Positions 1-13,400 are shown, counted from the stretch's first letter. The stretch is 64,000 bases of DNA from Saturnia japonica (GCA_033032175.1 CM065324.1:1550001-1614000), one strand, 5' to 3'. The notes: generated by a model not told the origin, from the letters alone. A program made the numbers and translations.

Positions 1-397
1 GGTCAGCTAGTGTGTTATATATCTGTTTTGTAAAAAAAACCTCGTATTGTTTCAATAAACATAATTGATTTCTCAGAAATTACTTTTAACGATTTGGATG
101 AAATTTTGTATTTTGATAATATTTTTACTTTCAAAGCTTAGATGAACTTGTTTTTTTTTTGTTTGCAATGAGCTCGGTCGCCCGTGTATTATATTTTTAT
201 AAGCAAAATATTATCCCGTAGCGTCCCAACACTATTCATAACACAACAATAATAGTTCTGTTATCTGGGCAACAGGAAGCTGGGCAGGAAGAATTCGGAC
301 CGCATCGTGCGATATCGCCCGACTGCATTTAAACAAAAATAATGTTACCTAAAAATATATTACATATTTTAGTATTCAACAACTATTTTCTTCATAC

Positions 398-601
398 CTA
401 ACCGTTGTCGTGATGAGCAGATTTCATAAATAAGCAATATTCTGGCAATGTAAACGTCCTAGTATTGGGCAAAGGTGTAATGAACACGTCCGGATTATTC
501 TGGTTTTTCGCGAACCAAAATCTGTCGGTATACATGCAGTAATAAAACGAGGTGGTAGAGATCGCGACCACCATACATATAAATAGTGATAAACCCATCA
601 T
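398..601 (-). CDS. Possible small membrane/secreted protein, 67 aa (doubtful)
   Basis: Starts at ATGATG with a hydrophobic N-terminus (MMGLSLFICMVVAISTTSFY) like a signal or anchor, then a polar segment ending HHDNG. No family recognised and no splice context. It lies among LINE fragments and may be chance. Confidence 0.2.
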   Translation of the reverse strand: MMGLSLFICMVVAISTTSFYYCMYTDRFWFAKNQNNPDVFITPLPNTRTFTLPEYCLFMKSAHHDNG

Positions 602-827
602 TGATTTTCTTTTGGTTTGTCGTATTCCGGGATCAGTTGATGTATATCTTCTATCTTATTACATTAAGTCAGCAATTCTTGTATGTATATGTGTGTAATT
701 GATTTCTCGGAAATGGCTCCAACGATTTTGATGAAACTTCGCATTTAGATAATATTTTTCATTCCAAGTTTACCTAGGTATTTTTTTATAAAACACCGAG
801 CTCGGCTCGATGGCCCAGATATTATAA

Positions 828-1022
828 ATGAAATGCGATGACGTTTATCATGTTTTGATAGAGTGTGTCTGGTTCGAGTCAATCAGGCAGAAGTTAATGA
901 GTGCTTTTGGTTTCAACAGACGAGACGTTGGGATGTATAACAAAGTATTAGGTAATACGTCCAATTGCTTCAATTGTTCAATTGCCTCTTATTATTTTAC
1001 ATTTATAATACATTTTATTTAT
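828..1022 (+). pseudogene. Non-LTR retrotransposon reverse-transcriptase tail fragment
   Basis: The frame CDDVYHVLIECVWFESIRQK followed by RDVGMYNKVLGN resembles the C-terminal Cys/His end of jockey/CR1-type LINE polymerases. It is short and isolated. Confidence 0.4.
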
Positions 1023-2121
1023 TAGGGTTATTTTACGATGAGGCTGACTCAAGCGAATTACATAAAAGCTACTAAAATTTAAGAATGAAAAAAGAATACA
1101 TAAGTGCCTTTGCGCATGCCGTTGTGCGAGCATCACGCAAAAACTACGAGATAGATTTTGAAATTTTTTTTTGTTTTACTCCTTGGATACTTGGTCCTTA
1201 TCTAAAAAAAGAATTATCACGAAATTAGATGAAACGTTAAAGAAGGAAATAGGCAGACGATGCTGCGGGTACCAGCCAGTATTTACATAGAAACTTAATG
1301 CTCCCGCCTAAGCATGTATGTTATGGTGAATGGAATAATGTGTGTGTATGTAATGTCATGTCAGTACGAATGATATCACAATAGGCACAATAGAGCGGCA
1401 TGACCGTTACGACGGCCAAGCTCTTAAAATTTAGATTAAAAAAAAAAAAAAAAAAAAAAAACGAATGATATGAAAATGTTGACTTGTATCAGTGTCTGTG
1501 ATCTATCTATAACATAATAATATGTTTGATAAGTTTCGATGAATTTGCACGATTTATTTTTTCAATTGATGGGAGCGGGGAGCAAGATTCGCGCGGGCAT
1601 TCTGTAGTCCACGTGAGCGAACCATACATTTTTGGTTATATAATATTTTCAAGTAGAATTGTACATAATATCTGTACGTATGTGCATTAAATACCGGGCT
1701 AAGTTTATATCTTACAGGCGCTTTTTTTCCTCATGTGTAAGTGAAGGTTTCATTTCGAAAATAATTAAAATTATTCGAAAATTAATTAACAATATAATGG
1801 ATAAATATGGAAAGAATAGCAACACCCGAGCGATTACAGCGACGACGGTCTTCAGTTCACAGTTAACGTGGTAGAGGTTGTTCGTATTCTTGTTTGCTAC
1901 ATTACTTGTAAAACAACTTGGTGAAATTCCTTGTGACTATAAAATCGACTTCCTAAAGTATTTGTATCTTCCTACCTTTATACCATTCCGCTCTGTCAGC
2001 TGTCGTTTTAGTACTTACACCTTTTGTAAACATATCTCCTCACACAATCCATCCATACCTTCTTCAGTCTATACCTATATCCATCCAACTTCATACTTAA
2101 AAGTTTTCTAGATCAGTTTTA

Positions 2122-2400
2122 GTATGTCCGTGTCGATGAACGTGAGTTCGAATCCCTGTAATGGGCCTGAGCTTTAAGTGAAAGAAAACATCGTAATGAA
2201 ACCCATACAAGCTGGTAAGGTGTGTTCTAATGCTCACCTAGCTAGCTACCACCTTCAAGTTGAAGATCTGTTGGCAAGCATTGAAGTGATGAAATACCTA
2301 GTACGGACTAGAGACGACGCCTCAACCATGTTGTTTAGAACACAAGTTCGAGTGCATACACTCGAACTTACTTAGTCTGTGCCGGGCATTTGTTGCGATT
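2122..2400 (+). repeat. Second SINE family, degenerate copy
   Basis: Contains GTGAGTTCGAATCCCTGTAA and the AACATCGTAATGAAACC body motif. Confidence 0.5.
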
Positions 2401-2791
2401 ACACGTCATAGTGATAAATTTCACTTCATAATTAATTCCGTCATGTGTACTTAAACAACTTGGGAAAACAAGTTAAAGTCAAGTCACATTTAATCAGTAA
2501 GTACAATGTATAAATGCGTGCGTGCCCCGCATCCCTCGCCCCGCTGTATCAAGTGGAACACAATTATTGTTCATAATAGATGCTCTAGTACGTAACAAAT
2601 AATACCTCAATGTCGCCAAGCACCAATAGTTGTATTCCGGTAGCTGCACTTGAGAGCCCGTCTTCCACTAGACTAACGTGTTAACCATCTTTAGCCACAT
2701 CGTTACTTCACATAAGGTGAGATTGCAGCTACCATGTAGAATTAAAAAACAACTGTTTCTAACCATATAAACCTAAAGAAATTGTTATGTA

Positions 2792-3398
2792 TAAGTACCT
2801 ATATGTATGTGTATGTATGTTGCGTGGCGTGCCTTATCGCACGGTAACGGCTATTCATTAAAGAATGTGTAACCTAACCGCGTTGCCTTTTACTTGTCTC
2901 GCTTCTCGATATAACACTGGCGACGAAGTACCCACATTTATAAAAAAAATGTCTACTTTTGAAGTTTTATCGACTTTTGATCACAACGTACAAAGCTGCA
3001 AGATCTTTAAAAGCCGATTATCGCAGTGTTTCATCGCAAATGAACTAGATGACAAAGAAGGGGACAAAAAGCGGCGAGCAATCCTGCTCAGCACACTCAG
3101 CGACGCTTCCTACAAATTAGCAACGGACTTAGCACTACCAAAGGAGCTCCAGGATGTACCATATAACGATATCATCAAATTATTCGATAGTCACTTTACT
3201 CTTAAAAGCTACGGATTCTCCGAGCGGCGAAACTTTTACGCGGCCGCCCGACAACCCGGTGATAATCAGTGGGGAGCCAGATTACGTGGTTTTTCAGCTA
3301 ACAGTGGTTTAGTTACACACTGTTTAATGAATATTAGTTACCGTGCTGTAAGGCACGCCACGCAACATACATACACATACATATACATAACACTAATA
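2792..3398. repeat. Inverted repeat flanking the gag fragment
   Basis: 2792-2858 and 3333-3398 are inverted copies sharing GTATGTATGTTGCGTGGCGT and a CACGGTAA end. The left one precedes the presumed primer-binding site, so both are probably LTR pieces in opposite orientation. Confidence 0.75.
2949..3300 (+). pseudogene. Gypsy-type LTR retrotransposon gag fragment
   Basis: The frame MSTFEVLSTFDHNVQSCKIF then KKRRAILLSTLSDASYKLA and LPKELQDVPYNDIIKLFDSH resembles N-terminal gag of lepidopteran Gypsy elements. A CTGGCGACGAAG stretch about 25-35 bp upstream (near 2918) looks like the primer-binding-site region. Homology ends near 3300 and no protease or polymerase follows, so this is a remnant. 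Confidence 0.7.
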
Positions 3399-3556
3399 GA
3401 ACTTCTCGTAGGGTCTTTGCTGACGCTAGACATGTTATTTGATCTGGCCGGATTTAAGTGTCCGTTTAAAGCCTGTTCTGTACATAGTTTATGAAATAAA
3501 GTGAACTAATGTATAAAAATATAAAACTTGGTGATGTCATTATTTCGGATAAGGCC
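3399..3556 (+). repeat. LTR-like tail with poly(A) signal
   Basis: Contains GAAATAAAGTGAAC downstream of the gag remnant. It may be further LTR sequence; no matching second copy was found in the window. Confidence 0.3.
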
Positions 3557-3742
3557 CCCTGTGCGCTGACATTTGTTAGCTTATCAAGGCGTGTGGCAAT
3601 TGATTAGGCAGCAGCGGGTGTCGGTCCTGCTAATGCATTCAGTCATTCAAAACAGCTCTATTGCAACAAGTCTCGGTCGTTTAACATAATAGGTTATCTA
3701 TATATTAATACGTGAAGCAAAAGCTTTCGGTACCTTTTTAAA

Positions 3743-4036
3743 CGTATTGCGTGCACGGAAGACTGTGATATTTGACATGGTTAAAGTTTATACGGAGAAG
3801 GAGTGCAGAAAGCTAAAATTTATCTATAACATCTGTTACTAATATATTAAATTAAATAAATTAATACTGTGAATCCTAACCCGACCAGTGCCATTGAACT
3901 TAGACCCCCCAAAACATTGACATTGTCACTCAACCAAAAGTGACAGCAAGTGATGTAGTACTCATTGTTTATGAATACTGTAAATGCCAAACAGAAAATA
4001 GTCTATGATTAAATAGTCGCTGGTCGAATTTCGACC
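3743..4036 (+). repeat. Interspersed repeat family C, copy 1
   Basis: Shares TGCGTGCACGGAAGACTGTG and AGTCGCTGGTCGAATTTCGA with 17088-17382; the 3' part recurs at 41505-41685. No coding frame; class unknown. Confidence 0.8.
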
Positions 4037-4046
4037 TTAGTATGAA

Positions 4047-4070
4047 GTAGTTATGAATATTCATAACTAC
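4047..4070. repeat. 24-bp perfect palindrome followed by a TATA-like box
   Basis: GTAGTTATGAAT is followed directly by its exact reverse complement. A TATATAAGG sequence lies near 4097-4105, just downstream. It sits after repeat family C copy 1. Possible promoter of an unrecognised repeat. Confidence 0.6.
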
Positions 4071-5117
4071 CCTATTGATCGTGCTTTGTGGAAGAATATA
4101 TAAGGCGTAGCGCACAAGGAGCGAGGCACATCCAAGTCCGGTGAAGCTGTAAAAGCCGTCAGAGGCTTCAGGGCTCCTAAGGCTAACAGTATAGTCAGTC
4201 AGAAAAAAAAGAGCGAGGCACTATCTCTTTAACCTTGGATTAGTAACGGTGTTGTATTTTTATTCTTTTTTTAGCTCGGTTGTAAGCAGAGTTCAATTCA
4301 AACACAACGGCCACCGCCGAGAGATCTAAATCAAAAGGTGGTCGCCGCAGCCATGCCATCCTGCATAAATTTCTCTTCACGTTCCGGTTAAAGGACTCGA
4401 TGTCGTTAGAAGGAGGGAGGGAACACGCTGATTCCAAAATTTCAAGCTCACTATATCAGCTGAAATAATTTTACATATACGGAAATAATTGAACGTTTTT
4501 TTTTTCTATCGGATGGAAGGTTGGAAACGATGCATATTCGTTTTTTTTTTTTTTTGTTTTGTTTATGATAATGAAAAAGTTACCAGAATAAAAACGAGAT
4601 CGGGTGAGCTGTGACTATTAGGAAGGGTTGTCGGGCCAGTTAATATACTAAGACGAGGGAAAGTTGGAATGTTTGTATGTGTGGTAGTCGCTTGAATCAT
4701 CATACATCATGTAACAATATCTGGGCGACCGAGCTGGGCTCGGTGTCTTATAAACAAAAATAGAAATATACATATCTAAGTAAACTTAGAATGTAACATT
4801 ATCTAAATGCAAAGTTTCATCGAAATCGTTGGAGCCGTTTCCGAAAAACCATATATATATATATATATATATACATGAATTGATCACTTAATATAATAAG
4901 ATTACGTACCGTTATAATTAATATTTAATATGACGAATAAAGAATAATCAGTTATCTGCTTGTTGAAAATATATTTAAAAATGTAAGTTAATTATGACTT
5001 TGAAGAGTTCCGTGGTGTATCTTCCACATTGAAGATCCAATGCCAATGAAATTAATACAGGACCACCCTTGAGGTATCCGCTATCCAACGAAAAAATAAT
5101 CATATACAGGATTTTTA

Positions 5118-5526
5118 AATTTTTATCTGTCTGTCTGTCTTTTGTTCCGGGTAATCTCCGAAACGGTTAAACCGATTTTGATGGGACTTTCACTAATAGA
5201 TAGCTGATGTTATATGAAGTAACTTAGGATTTTTTATTTTAGAAAAATAATTAGGGTTCCGTACAAATAAAAAAACTGGTCATGATGAATCAATTCGGGC
5301 GCTTAAATGACTCACGCTGAGTAAACCCTAAGAGATATAGCAAATTAATGTACATACATAATTGTAGGCTTTAAAAATACCTACGAAAAACTCAGAGAGA
5401 GAGTATACGTCTATCTTCTAAGGATCACCCACAATAAGCATCTTTAAAATAGCCGAGAGCGGGGGAGCAAGATTCGCGTGGGCATTCTGTAGTCCACGTG
5501 AGCGAAGCCACGGGCACAGCGAGTTA
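5118..5526 (+). repeat. High-copy repeat family A, forward copy
   Basis: Runs from CTGTCTGTCTG and GGGTAATCTCCGAAACGGTT to GCGAAGCCACGGGCACAGC. A reverse copy follows directly, so the two form an inverted pair. Class unknown; such repeats are typical lepidopteran filler. Confidence 0.75.
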
Positions 5527-5544
5527 TATTATGCTTTAGTAATA

Positions 5545-5875
5545 AACTAGCTCTGGACTACGGAATGTCGGTATTGTGGTGGTCCGCTTCCACCTACGGA
5601 TATCGCCCGCCGGTTATTTTAAAGATAAAGATGCTTTTTATCTTTATTGCGCGGATCCATAATATTTAAAAAAAATAGCATAAGTTACTCCTCATAACAT
5701 CAGCTATCTGCCAGTGAAAGTTCCTTCAAAATCGAACCAAACGTTTCGGAGATTACCCGAAACAAACATCAGACAGACAGCTAAAAATTGAAGTGTCTGT
5801 TTGTAATGTCAAAGTAACAGCTTTTTACAAATGCATATGAAAGTATATACGATACCTATAACAAAACCCATTTTA
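5545..5875 (-). repeat. High-copy repeat family A, reverse copy
   Basis: Matches the neighbouring copy in opposite orientation and carries the GAAGTGTCTGTTTGTAATGT end missing from that copy. Confidence 0.7.
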
Positions 5876-8075
5876 TGTCTGTCGCTTTACCGATAATACC
5901 CCTGATTTACACTCTGTAACATATCCTTCCAAAGGATGCATGGAAGAGATTGCTTTCAGCAATACGACCGGCCTCTGTATTTATCATATAATTTTAATGT
6001 TTTTTATAATATATAACTAACGGTGTACAATAAAGATTAAATAAAATAAATAATATCTTTTGAAAATTCTTAATATTATTTAGGTAGTTAATTTTAGTTA
6101 AATTTACAGAACATTTTGTTAGGACACAAATACCTATTTAACTACAGAATGCGAAGTTAATACGCTTTATGTTTTTAATTGGCGTGATAAAACATTGCAA
6201 CAACACAAATATAATGATCTATTTTTGGTTTATAAATGATCATTAGTAAACGTTTGTAAATATGTTTATTACATGGTTGGACGCATTTGTTTTATCTAAG
6301 GAAAACCACAAATCGAACTAACTGTTCACCTACCCGTGTATTATTACATTTTGTTTGTTAATTATTTTCATGACTAAACCTAATAATATTTATATGGTAA
6401 ATCCAGGATATGAGGTAAAATGAACGAACTTAAAATTATTATATTGCTTTTATGAAAGGTCAATTCAAATAATATTAGAAATAATATGGTCAAATAAATG
6501 CATAAGGGTGATTAGAGGCAGACAAAAGAATTTTCACATACTGACCAAATGTAACTTACTCTTCAAGCAAGAAACTCCTGTGAAAATTGTTGAAGCAATT
6601 TTAGTTCAGTGGTAGCTTGTACATATAATAAAACCCATAGATAAATGTTTGGTTGATGAATAAAACCATGAAAATAGGGATGTCAAACTTTTTAAGCACG
6701 TAACAAGAAAAACTTTAGGAAATTGTAATTTATTTTGAGTCAAATTTATCGCAGCAGCATTGCGTTTAATAGAAAAAGAAAATGACTAATTAGTCTACCA
6801 TCATAATAATTAATACGCAGGTACTCATATTAACATATAGAAAACTCTATTTCACAACATAACGTTTTATAAATAAACGCGTTATACCTACCTACTCTCA
6901 ATTTGAAAACGGTACAAATTCTGTTATCAGCATGTTGAAACAAAAGAGATAAGAAATCACTGCGTAAGGCGTAAACTCTGTTGTGAAAAAAGGATAAAAG
7001 TTTCTTCTTGCTCACGCCGGTATGATGGCATGTAAAGAGCGTCAATGCCGTATCTACACAAATCATTGATTCCACAAGGTGGTTGGGTTGTAGTACACCA
7101 CAAAGTATGCGTCTGAGTCGCGACCACCAGACAACTGATGAAGCACCCGACATATTGGCATGCTTAAAAATGTCGCATTCTGGCTCCGTTCGGTGTATAT
7201 CCAGACTATATATAACACATGTCTTACTATAACTCTGTACGTAATAAACGCATTTTTAATTTTCCAGTACCAAGAACACTTTCCACGTTCGTTAAACGAT
7301 TCGGGGATCACATAAGGGCATTAACATATAACGCCATTCTGAAACACTGCACTAATATTTAAGATTGCACAATAAATGAAGCAAAAAACTAATTTTTTAA
7401 TTGCTTCTATCTTTAAACTAGTTTTTAAATTTAATTCGTATAACTTTTTGTTTGGGTTTCATTACTACTATTTTGTTTTCTGTACTATTAAGTATCTATA
7501 ACTCTCTTTAGTTTAACTTACGTAATTTGGTAATTTTGCTATGTAATTTTTAACTGGTTCCTCGCGATAAACGATTGTTTTAACTTATCTATCTAGATAC
7601 TTTTACTAGTAATCGAAAGGTGATTTACGAATCTGTTAGGGTTTCCAAACAAATATACAAATTTATTTTATGTACAAAATGTACAACACGATATAACATA
7701 ATATGTGTTTGCATGTATGTATATTTTTTCCACGCATTTCTCCGAAACTATTTACCATTTTTTATATTGGTTTAAATTGACTTCAACTTAGGGTACAGTG
7801 CATATTCACCAAAATCGGTTCAGTAGTTTTCAAGATATGGATTAATATGTATAACGGCCTAGCTTATTGATACGACCTACTGGTGTGGTGTCAAAGGGAA
7901 AATATTTCAAAACCTTGGTCAAATTCTAGTAGGTAGAGACACACATCTTAGCATTTCATGGATTCACCGTGCGGGTGCCGGCCGGGTCCATCGTGTGGCA
8001 GACAGAGGGAAACACGAGCAGCTCCTAGGACTTGCGATCCAGGTGTATGTTTAAGGCGCCCCCTTATAATGTACA

Positions 8076-8565
8076 TCAGCGCTCACCTTGACTGCTCGCC
8101 TTACCCTCCCTGCCAAGCCAGATTTGGTAAGAGCCTGTTAATACTGCTTTAGATACCTGAGATAGATTCGTTCTAAAATAAAACTTACTGCAGTTCGACA
8201 GGCCAAGGTCTTTTAGCAAGTTATAGAGAGATTTCGCTGGAATTCCTCTCTCTCCCACTTCTACCATATACCGTACCATATAAGTTAACCGCATAGCCGA
8301 TTTTGGTTAGCTCATTACATAGATCGTAATATTTATTCATTTTTATTGCGTGTTCTTTAGGTATGTTAGTTTCCAACCGTACAGTAAGCTCTACAAGTAC
8401 TGTACGCTTGATTTCTCGAGAATAAAGAAATATGTCTAGTCTGGATGACGAAACACTCACATCATGTGGGAAGAAAACTAAAAATGACGAAATAATTACT
8501 ACTTTAAAAAAAATTAGATAAACTTTAAAAAAATGCTCAACATTGGGTAATAATATTTTTAAAAT
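8076..8565 (-). pseudogene. LINE remnant, C-terminal restriction-like endonuclease region
   Basis: Two overlapping minus-strand frames read DIFLYSREIKRTVLVELTV then KMNKYYDLCNELTKIGYAV and, after a frameshift, GIPAKSLYNLLKDLGLS. The pattern of an Asp followed by VELTV and downstream Glu resembles the endonuclease end of R2-type non-LTR retrotransposons. It abuts mariner copy 1. Confidence 0.5.
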
Positions 8566-8568
8566 ATA

Positions 8569-9871
8569 CAAGGTGTCCAGAAACGGTATCAGGTATTTGT
8601 AAGTTCAATGAAACAAAAATTATTTGTATGCAATAAAAAAGTTTATTGTTTATTATTAGCATATTAATTGGAGAATTATTTGGAAAAGATGATGTTATCC
8701 AAATGATGACCGTTACGTTGCTGGCACTCTTCTAAACGGAAACGAAGATTGGCGATAACACGTTGACACATAGCTATCGATATTGCTGCCATTTATGACC
8801 TGATGTTTTCCTTTAACTGGGTTAGATTCGTCGGATTGTTTTGATAAACCTTACTTTTAAGGTATCCCCATGCAAAATAGTCAAGCGGGCTAAGGTCGGG
8901 GCTTCTGGGAGGCCAGTTGATGTTACCCCTTCGCGAAATGACTTTATTAGGGAATAATTCGTTAACAACTTCCATTGAGTCATTTGAGGTATGGCAAGTG
9001 GCCCCATCTTGCTGGAACCACGTTCTTGAGTTGAAACCTGCAAACTCCTGCAACTCTAGGACCAAAAAATTTCGCAACATATCGCAATAACGGTCACTAT
9101 TCACATTAATTGCTCGGCCTCGTTGATCTTCATGAAAATAAGGACCAATTATGCCTTTAGCAGACATAGTGGCTCAAACAACGACTTTTGGGCTGTGCAG
9201 GGGTCGTTCATGCTTTCGTCTCGGATTCTCCACGGCCCAGTACCGACAATTCTGCTTATTAACATGACCATCCAGGTGAAAATTTGCTTCGTCACTGAAC
9301 AGTATGTTGTTAAAGTTGTTAAATTGCTGCAGCATTTCGTTCGCAAAATTCAGTCGATTAGCATAGTCCGTATCCTTCAATTCTTGAACCAATTGAATTT
9401 TATAGGCTTTTAGATGTAAGTCTTTCTTTAAAATCGAATGTAAAGACGATTTTTTGATGTTCAACGCTTGGCTTCGCTTTCGGATGGATAAAGACGGATT
9501 TTGAGGAACCGACGCCTCAACTTCTTCAATTGTTTCTTCATCGCGAACTGAACGAGGACGACCAGAGTATTGAATTTTAACTGTCGCACCTGTATTCTCG
9601 AACATCCTGATCCATTTCCTAATGCTATCGTCACTTGGCGCGTGGCGTGTACGATATTCCGCACGATAGAGACGTTGAGCAGTCACTATTGAATCACCAT
9701 TACGATAATACGCTCGTAAAATGCGCGATGCGTCCCCGAGTACTGTTCCATCGTGACTAAAACTCCACAAAATGGCGGACGCCACGAACCCCCCCCCCCC
9801 GCCACCATTTAGACGCCCCGTTTCGAATATGGCGCGAAAACAAATATCCGATACCCTTTCTGGACACCTTG
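8569..9871 (-). mobile_element. Tc1/mariner-type element (DD41D spacing), copy 1, full length
   Basis: 1303 bp, with inverted ends CAAGGTGTCCAG and CTGGACACCTTG, flanked by TA at 8567-8568 and 9872-9873. It carries a minus-strand transposase pseudogene. It lies next to, and may have split, a LINE endonuclease remnant at 8076-8565. Confidence 0.9.
8700..9775 (-). pseudogene. DD41D transposase pseudogene, copy 1
   Basis: Compared with the two other copies in this window it has a 4-base deletion near the N-terminus, a Trp-to-stop change near 9168 and a Glu-to-stop change near 8796. Conserved blocks remain: an N-terminal helix-turn-helix type region (SDDSIRKWIRMFENTG), FSDEANFHL with the first Asp, WFQQDGATCHTS with the second, and RSPDLSPLDYFAWG with the third. 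I count 41 residues between the second and third Asp, the spacing I associate with the rosa group. It cannot make active transposase. Confidence 0.85.
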
Positions 9872-10254
9872 TATAATAATAGCTGATACTATTATTGAAT
9901 ATCACTATCTGTATGCCAAATTTCATCAAATAAATCCGTTCAGCTGTTTTTGCGTGATTGATTAACAAACATAGAAACTTTCCATTTATTATATTTGTAG
10001 GATAACACTGGTTAAACTATGACTCTTACCGGGATAAAATGTACCCTATGTGTTATTCCAGGTCATAGACTATCTGTGTGCCAAATTTCATTGAGATCTG
10101 TTCAGCCGTTTTTGCGTGATTGAGTAACAAACATTCGAACATACACACTTTCACATTTATTATATTAGTATAAGATAATACACGAAGTGAACCAACAAAA
10201 AGAAATCAAAAGTAGATACGAAACAAATTAGGAGCCTACAATTTTTTTCATCTT

Positions 10255-10440
10255 GTACAGGTCTGATCGAGTTGAGATTTGGAATTCTGTTACTTCAATA
10301 ATATTAGAAGAACATGGCAACCTTGACCTGATGCTGCAGCGTCATCTGGAATATGTAGGATACCTAACTCCACGACAACTCACAGCACAGATATCGCGTT
10401 TGGGCTCATTGGAATGGTCTGAATAAATAGGGCACTTGTT
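10255..10440 (+). repeat. Interspersed repeat family F
   Basis: Counterpart of 43325-43460. Confidence 0.65.
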
Positions 10441-13400
10441 TAAGGCCGTTAGGGGTTCATTAAATTTGTTGGATTATTGGATTGTAATATGCTTACCATT
10501 AGGTAGAGTGCCTCACTTTGTCGTGCTGCTATAAGAAAAACCTGTAGTATGGAAAATACAAAGCAAATGATGCTACATATTTACAACATAAAATATTAAG
10601 AAAATACAGAGATCCATCAAGATGACTTGAATAAAATCGTTAAACTAGAGATTAAATTGTTTTTTTTTTGTGCAAGTCGTCCTAACAATATAATTTTTTA
10701 CAGATTAACTAATATTGTAACTACTAAAAACAAAAAATGTGTGTGTGTACCAGAGTACACAGGTAAGAAGTGAAACTTCTTTACGACATATCATTTTTCT
10801 ACTATTTGCAACTTCACAAAAATGGGGTAGATAAGGCTTAAGCCTTAAGAAAAACAATTTTTTCCGTATTAAATTAAAGCTATTTGATTATTATAGACAT
10901 GCATACAATTAATGAGTAATTTATTTTATCATTGTTCTTATTATAATATCATTGCTATTTATTTATTGTATTATATTTACAAGTTATGAATAAATAATTG
11001 GAATTATCTTTTCAAAGTAATACAATTATATGATGACAGTTAATCTTGTAGAAATGCAACGATTTTATAAAATTAAAAATGAATAAATAAATCATTAAAA
11101 ACGAATAATTAAAAAAGATGTACGTATACATATTTTTATTTTCTAATCGTGTTTTGTTTTATTTTTAAATTATTATTTAATTTATATATTTTATTGTTTT
11201 TAGAATTAATAATGTTCACTAGATTTACAGTCATATTTATTAATACTTGCTAATTTTAACAGATTTATATACATTCACTGATACTTACAATCAAAAAGTG
11301 AGGTTAACCTCAAATAAATATTAAAATCATGCTCATACGTGTTGAATTTATAAAACGAAATATATAACCACTCTCACTTTTCTTGTAAATTCACTTAAAT
11401 TTGAATAAGTCTTTTTATTTTATCACTTTCAAATTAATATATTGTTATTCTTATTTCAAACCAAACTTCAAAACTAATATATTGTTTTTATTATTATAAT
11501 ATATTACATTATATTCTTTACGTCACTATACTAAACTTTGATAAAAAGCAACATGGCGCGTAACCGAAAAACGTGACGATTGCTACAAAATTTCTCCCTT
11601 AAGTCGATAAAGAAGTTTTACTTCAAAAATGTTATATGCATGATAAGTGTAATAATATGTATTAATTAATTTATTACTTATATTGATAATTGCGAAATAT
11701 TGTAAAGGGTAAAACTTTTTATCACAGCACCAGCAAGATTTTCAGCTCACTTTAATCGTTCCAGGAAATAATTTTTATCATTTTCCTTTTCGTTGTTCTT
11801 ATTAACACTGAGTAAAAAATATAGAATCTCCAAAAGCATTCCTTCAAAAATATAATTTCTTCTATCCTCCGTTTACCTTCCGAATAGGAACGAAAGAACT
11901 AAATTCATAAATATGTTACTCCTCATAACGTAAAGTGAAGTTATATTTATAATATTTAGAAGGTTTGTAATAAAATAAGTTAGTAGATTTTCTTTCCAAG
12001 TCAAAAGAAGCAGATTTTATTTCCCAAAATCCGGTAGCGAAAAACACTATTTGATTTGGATTAAATAGGTACTTACACAGATTTGTAGTAGATTACATGT
12101 GTGTAGTATCAAAAAAAAACAAAAATGATATTTGTTACTCCACATAACGAATACAAATCACATAAATTAGTAGGATTACACTTTCAAGTATCGGTACTAC
12201 AATTTTTGTTAATGAAAGTTCTTTGTTTAAACCACAGCTGATATACATTTTACAAAAGTACAGTTTACAACATTTTTGATTATGTTGTCGACCGCGCGAC
12301 GGATTGAAAATAACATGGGCCTTCAATTTAAGGAGGTCACTGGTTGTCAATGTCAAGAGTTCTATGTCAAGGTCGCGCGCTGCGCAAGTGCAAACTGGTC
12401 ACGAGGGCGGGGTTACCATTTGACAAGCGAGAACCGGGATCGAGCGTTTGTAGGAACCTGAAAGAGAAGTCTCACGAAGGTGCTTGTAAATCTTTTGGAT
12501 TATTAAAAAATGAAGGTTACATCGATCGAGATCTCGTTACCAATGATATAAACAAAAGAAATGGTATTCGTTTTATGTTTATATTTCTGTGTTCGCTTTT
12601 TGCATCCCAGTCCCGCTTGTGAATTATTTTAGCAAAATTTTACTTTCAAAGTTGGAAACCCTGGTATTGGATACGCAGCGTTTGCGTTTAGCGAAAAAGC
12701 AATATTAACTTTTACCTCTAACCATATCTATAATAAGACGTAAAAATATCTTAAACGAAGAATATTACAAAGATATAAATTTTTATGAAAATTTAGGTAC
12801 CAAAATGCCAAAATATGTCATTTCAATCAAGCTGACTGAAGCTGAATTTCATAATAAAAATATATAATAAATAAATATATATGTAGTAGCACAGTAGAAT
12901 GTCTGTACAGCACTTGATAAAAAGTACAGTAGATACAGTGTAGAAACAACTGTGACCACTAGGGACAAATTCCGTCCGCAATTTTCGCTGTCATGCCAGC
13001 TTGCAGAAATATGTCTTCACGACGAGTTTGAATAAACCAATATACCCGTAGTAGGAGGGATGGAAGACTCTGGTCGGGACGCGATTCCACATCTTTATAG
13101 CATGGCAAACAAGAATCCGCAAACTTCCATGCCCTTCACTTCCCTCTAATACCATGGCTTTACTGTCGTTGCTACGAAAGTTGGTAACTTCTTTAAGTTT
13201 TTACTTATTTATTAAATTAAGTTATGGGCATATGCTTATCTGATTTTAAGTGAGATGTCGCATAAGATGGTGGCACGCTTAGACTAAACGGGGAATTGCC
13301 TCTCTAGTGTTGCTGCCGGAACACGTCTATAGGCGTTTGACGGTAGATTTGAAACTTGAGGGTGGTAGCTGGCATTAGAAAAGGCCCTATCTACGGCATA

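Larger units (their letters stand above)
1..2791. other. Intergenic repeats
   Basis: Tail of a family D repeat (1-13); GAGCTCGG-type repeat copies at 52-195 and 690-828 (reverse copy at 4690-4860); the LINE tail at 828-1022; a poly-A tract at 1440-1461; a family A fragment at 1568-1620 (GGGAGCAAGATTCGCGCGGG). Otherwise nothing recognised. Confidence 0.6.
4071..8075. other. Intergenic, repeats
   Basis: Holds a family B fragment (4260-4440), a reverse copy of the 690-828 repeat (4690-4860), an (AT)n at 4851-4872, the inverted family A pair (5118-5875) and AT-rich sequence. Open frames at 6830-7311 and 7958-8152 have no homology I can see. Confidence 0.6.

Noticed and set aside
12276..12622. 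GC-richer island with overlapping frames of 61-92 aa
   Set aside because: No family recognised, no conserved motif and no splice context; left as unassigned intergenic sequence.
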